NCBI GenBank assembly: GCA_029573715.1
Contig: JAKQDR010000261.1
Location: 1 to 64,000 of the forward strand
Source: a bacterium
GTDB lineage: Bacteria; Patescibacteriota; Microgenomatia; UBA1406; GWC2-37-13
DNA length: 64,000 bases
Direction: 5' to 3'
The notes under the pieces were generated by a model that saw only the letters and a program-made list of their open reading frames with translations, was not told where the DNA came from and ran no database searches. The number at the start of each line of letters is the position of its first letter. Position 1 is the stretch's first letter. Position numbers and translations under genes: made by a program. Of this stretch, positions 27,720 to 37,340 are shown one piece after another.

Positions 27720-30281
27720 ATGCCCGATCAGCAAGATAGTCAATTTCCCCAAATTACTCGTAAGCAAATCATCCTCACTTTGGCGAGTGTTTTTTTGGTG
27801 GCTCTTTTCATCATCGCATCTGTATGGCTTATCATAGATGGGAATAAACGCCTAGTCACTCCAGTCCGTAAACCTATTCTTCCACCTGAAGATAGGGTCG
27901 ATGTGTCGGCACCTCTGCCCCCCAATGATTCCGGCACCACCAACTACACTATCACATGTACCAATGGCGACTTTCAGGTAATATTGTCAGCACAAGGATG
28001 GACATCATGGTCTGAGCCAGAAAACTCTGTGACTGCAAACGGAAGACTCAGCACCAGTGTCATAACAAATCAGGGGAACAATGTTACTAGTAATTACGAC
28101 GCATACATCACCTTGCGAGGGTATCAGTGTGACGGATGCCCGGGCACCACACCTCCCAATCCTCTCGTATGTGGAAACTGTACCCAAGTACAACCGCCTG
28201 TGACAGGCATCAACACTGCCCAAATGACCGTGACGACATCGTTATCTTCAGGCTGTGGAACATTGCAAAGCGACGTGAATATAAGCAGTGTTCAACTTAC
28301 GTATGAGGGCAACCCCAACCCTTTTATGGGTGGATTTAGCTGTACCTCAACCCGGCCAACACCAGTCGGAGGGACCTCAAACCCATCTTATTGGACTGAA
28401 ATAAGCTCTATCGCACAATATTTCTGTGTTGATCCAACCAACACCCCAACGCATACTCCCACTCACACACCCACCAACACCAATACTCCAACAAATACTC
28501 CTACTGTAACCAATACCCCCACTCATACACCGACTCGCACACCGACCATCACCAATACCCCAACATACACACCCACTCCAACACCTACCCGCACGCCAAC
28601 ACCCACTATCACCAACACCCCCACTCGCACACCTACTCCAACACCCACCCGCACGCCAACCGCAACCCCCACACCCACTAATGTCATTCAAGGGACACCT
28701 GAGATATCGAAAGAATTCAGTGGTTATAGTGTCGTGGGTGATTTCACTTATGCCAACTATCGCATCCGCATAGCAAATGATGGACCAGAAGGCTCAATTA
28801 TCGAAAACATAGTAATAAACGACACCATTGCAGAAGGGACAACATTATCAGAAATTATTCACACGCCAGGGGTAGCGGTGGAAGCACAAACCTCCGTTTC
28901 ATTTAGGGCGCGCATAGCTTCGCTTACTGGTGGTCATGCGGAAGCAATACTCATTGCAGTGGCTATTCCTACCAATGACCCACTCATTTGTCCTGGTTCA
29001 AACTCTATCGAAGCCCGTATATACGCGCCCGGTGCTCAAATCCCTGCTCCATTTTTCACTCAAACCGTCGTGCCGGGAGATGTTTCTGTGTGTGGGGGCC
29101 CAACAAACACGCCCACCGCCACGCCCACCGCGAGCATTACCGCAACTATCACTCACACCCCAACGCCAACTCCAACGGCCACTATTTTGCCCACCATGAC
29201 GCACACCCCAACCGCAACACCTACTCACACGCCTACTGCATCTGCCACCCCCACCATCACCAACACCCCAACATCAACTCCCACCGGCACATTGTCACCA
29301 ACAGCCACACCGACCGAAACACCCACCCCAACCGCGACACCCACACCAACATCTGCGCCTGTGCTCAGCCAAATTGGTGACTACGTGTGGGAAGACAGAA
29401 ATGGCAATGGCCTACAAGATGCAGGTGAGCCAGCCATCGGGGGCGCATATGTACAACTTCTGAACTGTACTCAAAATGACGTAGCGTATGCGACAACCAC
29501 GACCAACAATCAGGGGTTGTATCTCTTTAACAATTTGATTGCTGGGTGTTACAGAGTGAAATTTTATGGAGTATCGGGCCATACACTTTGCACTAATAAA
29601 CACGCAGATCCCACACGGCCCGATATAGATTCTGATGCAGGCATAAGTGGCATAACAGACAATATAAACTTAGGAGTGGGTGAGTCGAATCTCACCATAG
29701 ACGCATGCATGCGCAAAGTCGCAACAGAAACTGATCTGCGGCTTGAGAAAACAGTTAACGAGACGGAGCCGACACTCTGGAACGATGTAACCTTCACGCT
29801 CAAGGTCATAAACGAAGGCAGCAATGGAGCATCAAATGTTAAAGTAAAAGACTACTTGCCGTCAGGATTTTTGTTTGTATCGGCAACCCCTGTCACCGAC
29901 CCATCAAACACGTATGATCCAATTGAACATATTTGGGATGTGGGCAATATTCCTGCCGGACAAAGCCGCGAACTGCGCCTGGTTGTCAAAGTCATATCCA
30001 TAAGCAATCTCACCAACATCGCAGAGATATACTCTATGCATGAAAAAGACGTTGATTCAACACCCAATAACCTGGTCACCACAGAAGATGACTATGCAAG
30101 TGTAACAGTGATTGCGAAACTCCAAGGTGATCAAAAAGGCATGCTTGCTGACACCGGTGTTGCATCTATACTCACGTTTGGTGTCGGAAGTGGGCTTCTT
30201 ATTGCCGCAATCGCCATCGAGGAGATGCGCGGACGCATGGGATATCGAAGTGCTGAAGAAGATGATGAAGATGATGCATAA
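27720..30281 (+). CDS. Secreted surface protein with (T-P-T)n stalks, SdrD B-like and DUF11-like domains, LADTG-TM C-terminus
   Basis: N-terminal TM; TPTHTPTHTPTNT stalks; IGDYVWEDRNGNGLQDAGEPAIGGAYVQL; LRLEKTVNETEPTLWNDVTFTLKV; C-terminal LADTGVASILTFGVGSGLLIAAIAI. Confidence 0.85.
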   Translation: MPDQQDSQFPQITRKQIILTLASVFLVALFIIASVWLIIDGNKRLVTPVRKPILPPEDRVDVSAPLPPNDSGTTNYTITCTNGDFQVILSAQGWTSWSEPENSVTANGRLSTSVITNQGNNVTSNYDAYITLRGYQCDGCPGTTPPNPLVCGNCTQVQPPVTGINTAQMTVTTSLSSGCGTLQSDVNISSVQLTYEGNPNPFMGGFSCTSTRPTPVGGTSNPSYWTEISSIAQYFCVDPTNTPTHTPTHTPTNTNTPTNTPTVTNTPTHTPTRTPTITNTPTYTPTPTPTRTPTPTITNTPTRTPTPTPTRTPTATPTPTNVIQGTPEISKEFSGYSVVGDFTYANYRIRIANDGPEGSIIENIVINDTIAEGTTLSEIIHTPGVAVEAQTSVSFRARIASLTGGHAEAILIAVAIPTNDPLICPGSNSIEARIYAPGAQIPAPFFTQTVVPGDVSVCGGPTNTPTATPTASITATITHTPTPTPTATILPTMTHTPTATPTHTPTASATPTITNTPTSTPTGTLSPTATPTETPTPTATPTPTSAPVLSQIGDYVWEDRNGNGLQDAGEPAIGGAYVQLLNCTQNDVAYATTTTNNQGLYLFNNLIAGCYRVKFYGVSGHTLCTNKHADPTRPDIDSDAGISGITDNINLGVGESNLTIDACMRKVATETDLRLEKTVNETEPTLWNDVTFTLKVINEGSNGASNVKVKDYLPSGFLFVSATPVTDPSNTYDPIEHIWDVGNIPAGQSRELRLVVKVISISNLTNIAEIYSMHEKDVDSTPNNLVTTEDDYASVTVIAKLQGDQKGMLADTGVASILTFGVGSGLLIAAIAIEEMRGRMGYRSAEEDDEDDA

Positions 30282-30297
30282 TTTCAAAATACTTTCT

Positions 30298-31896
30298 ATG
30301 GACTCACCAACAAACCCACCACAAAAACAAATGAACAAAAAAGTCATTGGCCTTGTTGTGGCAATTTTGGCAGTGCTTCTTATGACGAGAGGGGCGCTGT
30401 TTATGTATCTACAAAACACTCAAAAACCTGCAAAACCGACTGATTTTAAACCGGTGTCGGCACAGGTGGGCACCACTATTGAGGTGTCAATTGAAAATGA
30501 TGGGGCGTCACAATATTTCCGACACAATGGTGAGCGACTCTCTCTCACCAACCGAATAACTGATGTGGTGGTGGGCACAGAATACACACTCAATCTCACC
30601 AACCGCTCGGGTAGTCGACAAGGTATGTATATCCCGATAATTAAGGAAGTGTTGATGGTTGATGATGGCCAAACACAAAGTATGCAGGTGCGTTTCGATA
30701 CCACTGGAACACACTATATTACCGGCTTGCTCAAACAACCAGGTTGGGAGGGGTTGCGTACAGGGTTTGATGTGGTGTATGAAGCCACCACAAATACATG
30801 TCAGTGTGACTTGGGAGTAGTTATGGAAAATAATTGTGTGGCTCCTGCGGTGCCGGTGTGCCAATCACAAATGGTGTGTGTATGTAATGCATTCACTGGT
30901 TCCGAGCCAACTGCAACCATAACAATCACCCCAACCGTCACCGTTACTCCCACACCAACCACAACTAGAACCCCAACACCTACACCAACCTCCGGAGCGG
31001 GCGGTACATTCACCAGTTGCGCTGATGTCACCGAAATCCCGCAAGCTGAGTGTCAGGCACTTGTAGACCTGTATAACAGTACGAATGGGCCGGGATGGAC
31101 AAATGCTGCAGGATGGCTGCAAACCAATACGCCATGTAGCTGGGATAGGTTGACGTGCAATGGACCAAGAATCTCAGAACTACACTTAAGTAGCAACAGA
31201 CTACAAGGGACCATTCCCGAAAGTATAGGCAATCTCAATTTAAACGGACTTTATATGAGCAATAACAGTATTTCGGGTTCGATTCCCTCCAGCATAGGCA
31301 ACATGACTAATCTACGTAATTTATTCATAAACGACAATCAGCTAACCGGCCCTATTCCTATAAGTATCGAGAATCTTGGCCTACTTGATTTTTTACAATT
31401 AAAAAACAATAGATTAAACGGAACCATACCAAATGCATTGGGCAATCTTACAACTTTGCAAAATCTTGGTTTGGACAACAATCAGTTCTCAGGAAACATT
31501 CCCGGCGCCCTTGGTCAGCTCACACGACTAAATTCATTGCATCTGGCAAACAATCAACTCACCGGTACAGTACCCGCAAGCCTCGCTAATCTCAGTGCAA
31601 TAAGTGGCATGAACGTTTCTCTTCGCATTAACTCCCTCACTGGGGTAGAGAATCAGACGGTGTGCCCTTGGCTTGCTGCACACTCAGCAAGTAACTGGTG
31701 GCAGATGCAAACACCCCCTATAGCAACGGATCCGTGTGCAAGTGGAGGTAATGTGATCGAGGAGGCTCAGCCGGTTTCTGCACGGACAACAGATATTGGC
31801 AAACCAACCACCATGCCTGCAGCAAATCCAAATATATTTGGGAGAATCGCACGCTTCTTTCAAGAGCTTCTTAATGCTATCTTCGGCAGGAAATAA
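30298..31896 (+). CDS. Membrane-anchored plant-type LRR protein
   Basis: CQALVDLYNSTNGPGWTNAAGWLQTNTPCSWDRLTCNGPRISELHLSSNRLQGTIPESIGNL and further LRRs; upstream Thr/Pro stalk. The ORF track start 30112 overlaps the previous gene. Confidence 0.85.
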   Translation: MDSPTNPPQKQMNKKVIGLVVAILAVLLMTRGALFMYLQNTQKPAKPTDFKPVSAQVGTTIEVSIENDGASQYFRHNGERLSLTNRITDVVVGTEYTLNLTNRSGSRQGMYIPIIKEVLMVDDGQTQSMQVRFDTTGTHYITGLLKQPGWEGLRTGFDVVYEATTNTCQCDLGVVMENNCVAPAVPVCQSQMVCVCNAFTGSEPTATITITPTVTVTPTPTTTRTPTPTPTSGAGGTFTSCADVTEIPQAECQALVDLYNSTNGPGWTNAAGWLQTNTPCSWDRLTCNGPRISELHLSSNRLQGTIPESIGNLNLNGLYMSNNSISGSIPSSIGNMTNLRNLFINDNQLTGPIPISIENLGLLDFLQLKNNRLNGTIPNALGNLTTLQNLGLDNNQFSGNIPGALGQLTRLNSLHLANNQLTGTVPASLANLSAISGMNVSLRINSLTGVENQTVCPWLAAHSASNWWQMQTPPIATDPCASGGNVIEEAQPVSARTTDIGKPTTMPAANPNIFGRIARFFQELLNAIFGRK

Positions 31897-31927
31897 AGTA
31901 TTGATTTAGCCAAAAAGAGAAGGTACA

Positions 31928-31952
31928 AAAAACCCCACCATGAGGTGGGGGG
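31928..31952 (-). terminator. Rho-independent terminator of the RRM gene
   Basis: Minus strand CCCCACC-TCAT-GGTGGGG followed by TTTTTT. Confidence 0.8.
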
Positions 31953-31974
31953 ATAATTTCTGTTTTGCAGAAAT

Positions 31975-32304
31975 TTAGCGATCGTCGCGATAATTATCAC
32001 GGCGGTCACCACGGTCGCCACCACGGTAGTTATCGTTTCGATAACTTCCTTTTGGTGCTGGAGGTCGGGCTTCATTTACAAAGACCATCCGTCCATCAAG
32101 TTCTTTTCGATTGAGTTCTTCAATTGCTTTTTGTGCTTCTTCATCAGAAGACATTTCTACAAATCCGAATCCTTTCGATCGACCATCAAATTTATTGGTT
32201 ACTACTTCTGCAGACACGACTTGCCCAACTTGAGCGAAGAAAGCCATAAGGCTATCATTTGTCGTAGACCACGAAAGATTACCAACGTAAAGACGTTTTG
32301 CCAT
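31975..32304 (-). CDS. RRM-domain RNA-binding protein
   Basis: KRLYVGNLSW (RNP2) and KGFGFVEM (RNP1); Arg/Gly/Asp-rich tail; AAGGAGGTG at 32323-32331. Confidence 0.95.
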   Translation of the reverse strand: MAKRLYVGNLSWSTTNDSLMAFFAQVGQVVSAEVVTNKFDGRSKGFGFVEMSSDEEAQKAIEELNRKELDGRMVFVNEARPPAPKGSYRNDNYRGGDRGDRRDNYRDDR

Positions 32305-32510
32305 AGCAGTTTTTTAGTTTTTCACCTCCTTCTGGATTATCATATACGCTTTCTGTATGCATGCATCCAGAGGTTAGGCGAAAAACTTCGCGAGACCCTT
32401 CATGAGCGCAAACACCATTGTGTTCGTATGCAAGAATAACTAGCGTATAGTATAGCACATAGTTACCTTAATAGTGTCAAGAAGTACACCATGTAAAGTA
32501 CAATAGCTCA

Positions 32511-33320
32511 ATGACATCCACCGCCAAACATATACGCACATCACTCTCCACATATGCATCACCTGAAAAGGCAACTGTGTATGCTCGTTTTTTTAAAACA
32601 GGCAAGGGGGAGTATGGAGAGGGGGATAGATTTTTAGGAATTATGGTGCCTGATGTACGCAAAGTCGCGAAAGCATATTACAAACAAGTAACCCTCAATA
32701 CCATTCAGAAGCTTATTCAATCACCTTATCACGAGATGAGGTTGTGCGCGCTTGTAATGCTTGTGTACCAATACAATATAGCTGACGATTCCAGTAAACA
32801 GCAGATATATACATTCTATTTGCGAAATACAAAGTTCATCAACAACTGGGATCTTGTTGATTTAACCGCTCCAAATATTGTGGGCGACTTCCTTTTGAAA
32901 AATATCTCAGTGACCGAAGACACCTATTTTGCGCAGACGACGGGGTTCTCCCGAGGGGTACGGCGCAAGCAAAATACGGTGTCGAGGGAAAAACTACCTA
33001 TCATTTTGGTTGAGCTGTCTCGATCTCAGTCCCTTTGGGAACGTCGCATCGCTATTCTATCAACGTTTGCTTTTATCCGCGCAGGCAAACACCAAGAAAC
33101 ATTTGCACTCGCCAAACGGTTATTACACGATAAACACGATCTCATCCATAAAGCAGTTGGCTGGATGCTGCGGGAAGTGGGGAAGCGGGTAGACCAAAAG
33201 CTCTTGTGTGCATTTCTTGATAAACACGCTGACACCATGCCCCGAACAATGCTTCGTTATGCCATAGAGCACCTAACTCCTCAAAAAAGAAAGTATTATA
33301 TGCATCTGAAAAACTCATGA
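32511..33320 (+). CDS. DNA alkylation repair protein (AlkD-like HEAT-repeat glycosylase)
   Basis: MVPDVRKVAKAYYK..EMRLCALVMLV..NWDLVDLTAPNIVG..LWERRIAILSTFAFIR..LLHDKHDLIHKAVGWMLREVGKR. Confidence 0.93.
   Translation: MTSTAKHIRTSLSTYASPEKATVYARFFKTGKGEYGEGDRFLGIMVPDVRKVAKAYYKQVTLNTIQKLIQSPYHEMRLCALVMLVYQYNIADDSSKQQIYTFYLRNTKFINNWDLVDLTAPNIVGDFLLKNISVTEDTYFAQTTGFSRGVRRKQNTVSREKLPIILVELSRSQSLWERRIAILSTFAFIRAGKHQETFALAKRLLHDKHDLIHKAVGWMLREVGKRVDQKLLCAFLDKHADTMPRTMLRYAIEHLTPQKRKYYMHLKNS
32919..32983. repeat. Inverted repeat GACACCTATTTTGC...GCAAAATACGGTGTC inside alkD
   Basis: 14-bp stem with a 1-nt bulge; falls in a stretch that looks extra relative to AlkD homologs. Confidence 0.75.
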
Positions 33321-33415
33321 GATATATTGTTACGACCGGTCATACGTATGCCGATATTGATGCCCTCGCATGTGTTTTTGCCTATCATGAGCTGCTCCGG
33401 AAATTACAAGCGTAA
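33317..33415 (+). pseudogene. Truncated N-terminus of a DHH-family phosphoesterase/pyrophosphatase-like gene
   Basis: MRYIVTTGHTYADIDALACVFAYHELLRKLQA* with DxDA motif; ATG overlaps the alkD stop (ATGA). Confidence 0.6.
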
Positions 33416-33466
33416 ACGGGAAGATCTCTTTATCAACTATTTACCGTGGTGTACAATACTTCACAT

Positions 33467-33832
33467 ATGACAAAACATATTGCTCAAGCGTTTGTGGTTG
33501 CGTGTATGGATTTTCGGTTTCAAAAATATTTGCATGAATGGCTGGCAACACAAATGCAAGATAAAACCTATGACTTTGTAGGCTACGCAGGTAGTACAAA
33601 AAGTCTGGATGTTATTATGAGTCAGCTGGATATCTCTAAACGACTCCATGAGATCAAAGAAGTTGTGCTCATCCACCACGAAGATTGTGGTGCGTATGGG
33701 GCAGAGAGCACACCTGAGCGACACGCCACAGACTTGCATAAGGCAAAAGATGTCATCCTCGAAAAATATCCCGATCTCCAGGTCCATCTGCTTTACCTGC
33801 ATCTTGATGGAACTTTTGAGCAGGTGGTTTAG
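33467..33832 (+). CDS. Beta-carbonic-anhydrase-like protein
   Basis: VACMDFRF (CxDxR) and HHEDCGAYG (HxxC). Confidence 0.75.
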   Translation: MTKHIAQAFVVACMDFRFQKYLHEWLATQMQDKTYDFVGYAGSTKSLDVIMSQLDISKRLHEIKEVVLIHHEDCGAYGAESTPERHATDLHKAKDVILEKYPDLQVHLLYLHLDGTFEQVV

Positions 33833-33890
33833 CTATTATCCCCACAATCGCGCACGCGCTTTTTCACGAGTGGTATACTAATCTTTTGAT

Positions 33891-35099
33891 ATGACACATG
33901 TTCCACCACGTAAACTTGCATTCAAATCCCGCCGCAAGCCCGTACATGATACACGCTTAATAGTTTCAATCATCATTGCCTGCGTCGGCCTTATTGTCGC
34001 ATGGTATGCATCCGCACAATATCTGCAAGTCAAGCGAGACATCGATAACCTTTCCTACACAGGGATTCTGCAACCCACCCCAACTCCATACTATCAAAAC
34101 ATCGCACTCTTGGGATATGGGGGCGGAGATCATGATGGCGGAGCGCTCACTGATACCATCATGGTAGCGCGCATTGACAATAGAGCGAAAAAAGTATTTC
34201 TTATCTCCATCCCACGCGACACATGGATTGAGTTGCCACTGTTTGCACAAGGTGAAACCGATGGACACAAAATAAACGCCGCATATGCGCTCGGACTTGA
34301 TGACAGCTGGTACTCAAATAAACCGTCACCCTATCAAAGCAACAATGGGGGAGGGGGGAACCTCGCAAAATACGCACTTGAGCAAGTGATGGGTGAACCG
34401 ATAGACCATTTTGTGGCGGTGAGCTTTGCAGCGTTCACCCAATTTGTCGACACGCTCGGGGGCATCACGATAACCCGTCAAACATCATTTACTGACTATT
34501 GGTACCCAACCGAAGGCAAAGAAACGGATGATTGCGGAAAAAGCGAGGAAGAAATCGCCCAAGTAGAATCAACGCTCTCTGGATATTTGCGTGAACGAGA
34601 GTTTCCGTGCCGATATGAGGTGTTACAGTTTGACGTGGGCACGCATGCACTTGATGGGCAAACAGCACTCAAATACGTACGCTCACGCCACTCAGAAACA
34701 GAGGGGGGAGATTTTTACCGCAGCCAAAGACAGCGAGAAGTCATACGCGCAATTCAACAAAAAGTGCTCACCATCTCGGCAATACCCAAACTTATCGAGT
34801 ATGCACAAACAATGTACAAATATGTGGATACCGATTTCGCCATCTCTGATACTGCAAGCCTTATCCAGCTGGCACTTGCCAAAAAAGACTATGCCATAGA
34901 ATCCATAGCGCTCACTAACGACAATGTGTTTGAGGAGGGAGTGGGGCCAAACGGGGAGTATATGCTCATACCTCGCACTGGGGAAGGGGATTTCACCCCC
35001 ATACATCGGTATCTCTTTGATCGGTACAATGGGCTTTCTGACGCATCAGCGAGTGGGAGGTTCGACCTATTGCTTAGTCCAAAAACACCTTCTCAATGA
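33891..35099 (+). CDS. LytR-CpsA-Psr (LCP) family protein
   Basis: TDTIMVARIDNRAKKVFLISIPRDTWIEL..KINAAYALG..FVDTLGGI..YVRSRHSETEGGDFYRSQRQ. Confidence 0.93.
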   Translation: MTHVPPRKLAFKSRRKPVHDTRLIVSIIIACVGLIVAWYASAQYLQVKRDIDNLSYTGILQPTPTPYYQNIALLGYGGGDHDGGALTDTIMVARIDNRAKKVFLISIPRDTWIELPLFAQGETDGHKINAAYALGLDDSWYSNKPSPYQSNNGGGGNLAKYALEQVMGEPIDHFVAVSFAAFTQFVDTLGGITITRQTSFTDYWYPTEGKETDDCGKSEEEIAQVESTLSGYLREREFPCRYEVLQFDVGTHALDGQTALKYVRSRHSETEGGDFYRSQRQREVIRAIQQKVLTISAIPKLIEYAQTMYKYVDTDFAISDTASLIQLALAKKDYAIESIALTNDNVFEEGVGPNGEYMLIPRTGEGDFTPIHRYLFDRYNGLSDASASGRFDLLLSPKTPSQ

Positions 35100-35175
35100 A
35101 TCAAATAGTCGAAGTCAAGTTTGAAAATACCCCCTCGTCCCTGAGCTGTTTATTTCATTTGATAGAATATATATC

Positions 35176-36072
35176 ATGTCATTAGAAGGTGTTTCTACCT
35201 ATCCAACTACCTTAAAAGAAACAAAGGGGAGAGAGATTGCAGGAAGAGAACTGTTCGCAAACAGTATACGTTTCATGCGTCCGTTTGAGCAAAAGGTAGT
35301 CGAAGCTATGTTTAGAAACGTAAGAGCTCAATGGACTTTAAATACTGAAGCTACTGTTGGGTTCGGCGCAAGCGAAGTAATCTATCTTAACTTATTGGAT
35401 CAAGATGATTTAAGACAGACTCTGTTAGAAGAGATGAATAATGCTCGTGGAGATACTCTGTATCCTGGAATGGAGGCCCTAAGCAAAGTCCTGTTTGCCT
35501 CTTCAAATAGGGGTTTGAGCATTGGAAGTGTCTTTAAGCCGTTTGAAATAATGCACAGTCTTGGAACTATGGCAGAAGGAAATTGCCTTAATAGGCTAAA
35601 TTATGGTAGAACCAATTGCCTCGAACAAATGGCATCTGTTGTTGTCATTAGTAAGACGTTCCCACTATTGGACATATCAGAAGCAGTGATTATTCCCTAC
35701 ACCATGCAAAGCATTGGTACTGGTAGTGCAACTCATCTAATGCATGATCATTATGGTGTCTTGCTCACTACAACAGATGGTGAGAAATGGATAATGATAA
35801 ACAGCGGTGCAGTTATGAAGATGAAAGCGATGGAAGATGAATTGGGAGAGTTATCATCAGAGAACATCAGAGAATTTGTTGCATTACAAGTTTCTCAAGA
35901 GAAAAATTCTCCTTCACAACGCCAATTATTAAGGCAAGATAGGACAACTTCCATAAAACCATCTACTCAAATAAACAGAGAGGCGCGTGGAATAGCTGGG
36001 CACTTGGCCCAAGTTTATCGTGCTCAAAAAAAGCTTCTTCGTGAAGAACGAAAAGCTCTCATTAGTGGATAA
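35176..36072 (+). CDS. Hypothetical orphan protein, possible Cys/His/Asn papain- or transglutaminase-like fold
   Basis: GNCLNRLNYGRTNCLEQM...HDHYGVLLTTTDGEKWIMIN. Confidence 0.5.
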   Translation: MSLEGVSTYPTTLKETKGREIAGRELFANSIRFMRPFEQKVVEAMFRNVRAQWTLNTEATVGFGASEVIYLNLLDQDDLRQTLLEEMNNARGDTLYPGMEALSKVLFASSNRGLSIGSVFKPFEIMHSLGTMAEGNCLNRLNYGRTNCLEQMASVVVISKTFPLLDISEAVIIPYTMQSIGTGSATHLMHDHYGVLLTTTDGEKWIMINSGAVMKMKAMEDELGELSSENIREFVALQVSQEKNSPSQRQLLRQDRTTSIKPSTQINREARGIAGHLAQVYRAQKKLLREERKALISG

Positions 36073-36107
36073 GAAAGTATCCACCGCTACATAGGTCATC
36101 ATTCCGC

Positions 36108-36113
36108 TATAAT
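36108..36113 (+). promoter_or_regulatory. TATAAT 6 nt upstream of the rarA ATG (leaderless-type -10)
   Basis: gcTATAATcccctcATG. Confidence 0.55.
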
Positions 36114-36119
36114 CCCCTC

Positions 36120-37319
36120 ATGTCAACTCCTCTTGCCTATGCCCTCAGGCCCACCTCATTTGCTGATTTTATCGGACAAACCCACCTGGTCGGCCCCGGT
36201 AAGCCCATCACCCAAATGATTGAGTCGGGAAGTATTGCATCGCTTGTTTTTTGGGGCCCACCCGGATGTGGCAAAACAACTCTCGCACATCTTATTGCCC
36301 GAAACATTGAAGCAGAGTTTATTGCCCTGTCAGCGGTAGAATCCGGCAAAGAAGAAGTGAAGAAAGCAATCACAAAAGCTCAAAACCTACGAGATGGGCT
36401 TGAGCAAAAGCGCACCATCCTGTTTGTAGATGAAGTACATCGCTTTAACAAAGCCCAACAAGATGCACTGCTTAAAGCGGTGGAGGAGGGGATACTCACC
36501 CTTATTGCCACCACCACCGAAAACCCAGGATTTGAAGTCATACCCGCACTTGTATCCCGCTGCCATGTGTATATGCTTCATGCACTTTCTGAACACGAGA
36601 TGGATTTCATCATTGACCGGTGCATTGTGCATTTAAAAGGGGTAAAAATTGACGAGAAAGCGCGCGATTTCCTCCGTGCATATGCCGCAGGCGACTCACG
36701 ACGAACAATCAATGCCCTTGAGACTGCAGCAAAAATGTCAACATCTATAAGCGTTGAACTTTTATCAACTGTGTTACAAAAAAAGACTATACGCTATGAC
36801 AAAGGGGGAGAAGACCACTTCAACACCATCTCGGCATTCATAAAGAGCATGCGGGGAAGCCAACCGGATGCAGCCTTGCATTATTTGGCACGCATGATTG
36901 ACGCGGGTGAAGATCCTGTCTTCATAGCCCGTAGAATGGTTGTGTTTGCAAGCGAAGATGTAGGAAATGCCCAACCCACGGCACTTGTTGTTGCAACCGC
37001 ATGCATGCAGGCGGTCCATATGATTGGCATGCCCGAGGCGCGCATTGTGCTTGCCCAATGCGCGACATATCTGGCAACTGCAAAAAAATCCACCGCATCA
37101 TATGTGGGCATCAGCGAAGCCCTCCACGACATCGAAAACCTCCCCCTTGACCCAATTCCACTTCATCTTCGAAACCCAGTCAATAAAGTCATGAAAAAAG
37201 AAGGATATGGGGCAGGGCATGTCCGCTACCCCTGGCAAGAACAAAAAGAGGGGGAAACAGTGGAGCAAGAATACATGCCGAAGAATTTGAAGGGGAAGAA
37301 GTATTATCGCACACACTAA
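36120..37319 (+). CDS. rarA: Replication-associated recombination protein A (AAA ATPase)
   Basis: [54 protein letters not shown]-terminal [15 protein letters not shown]. Confidence 0.95.
   Translation: MSTPLAYALRPTSFADFIGQTHLVGPGKPITQMIESGSIASLVFWGPPGCGKTTLAHLIARNIEAEFIALSAVESGKEEVKKAITKAQNLRDGLEQKRTILFVDEVHRFNKAQQDALLKAVEEGILTLIATTTENPGFEVIPALVSRCHVYMLHALSEHEMDFIIDRCIVHLKGVKIDEKARDFLRAYAAGDSRRTINALETAAKMSTSISVELLSTVLQKKTIRYDKGGEDHFNTISAFIKSMRGSQPDAALHYLARMIDAGEDPVFIARRMVVFASEDVGNAQPTALVVATACMQAVHMIGMPEARIVLAQCATYLATAKKSTASYVGISEALHDIENLPLDPIPLHLRNPVNKVMKKEGYGAGHVRYPWQEQKEGETVEQEYMPKNLKGKKYYRTH
37264..37309 (+). repeat. rarA 3' end, copy A of a 46-nt direct repeat
   Basis: Matches 39952-39997 with one difference. 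Confidence 0.92.
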
Positions 37320-37340
37320 CTCCAAGAAATTTGTTGATGC

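Noticed and set aside
28377-28691. Cys/Gly/Trp-rich minus-strand ORF
   Set aside because: Antisense artefact of the ACNCC repeats.
28430-29360. Regularly spaced ACNCC-rich repeats as a CRISPR or satellite array
   Set aside because: They are in frame and encode TPT stalks of a surface protein; units are short, irregular and have no spacers.
30112-30297. N-terminal extension of the LRR ORF overlapping the previous gene
   Set aside because: The frame MRNSKVIKKACLL... overlaps the C-terminus of the surface protein; a start at 30298 or 30331 puts the TM segment near the N-terminus.
31276-31292. T-arm-like GGTTCGATTCC suggesting a tRNA
   Set aside because: It lies inside the LRR gene (ISGSIPSSIG codons) and no acceptor or anticodon stem is seen.
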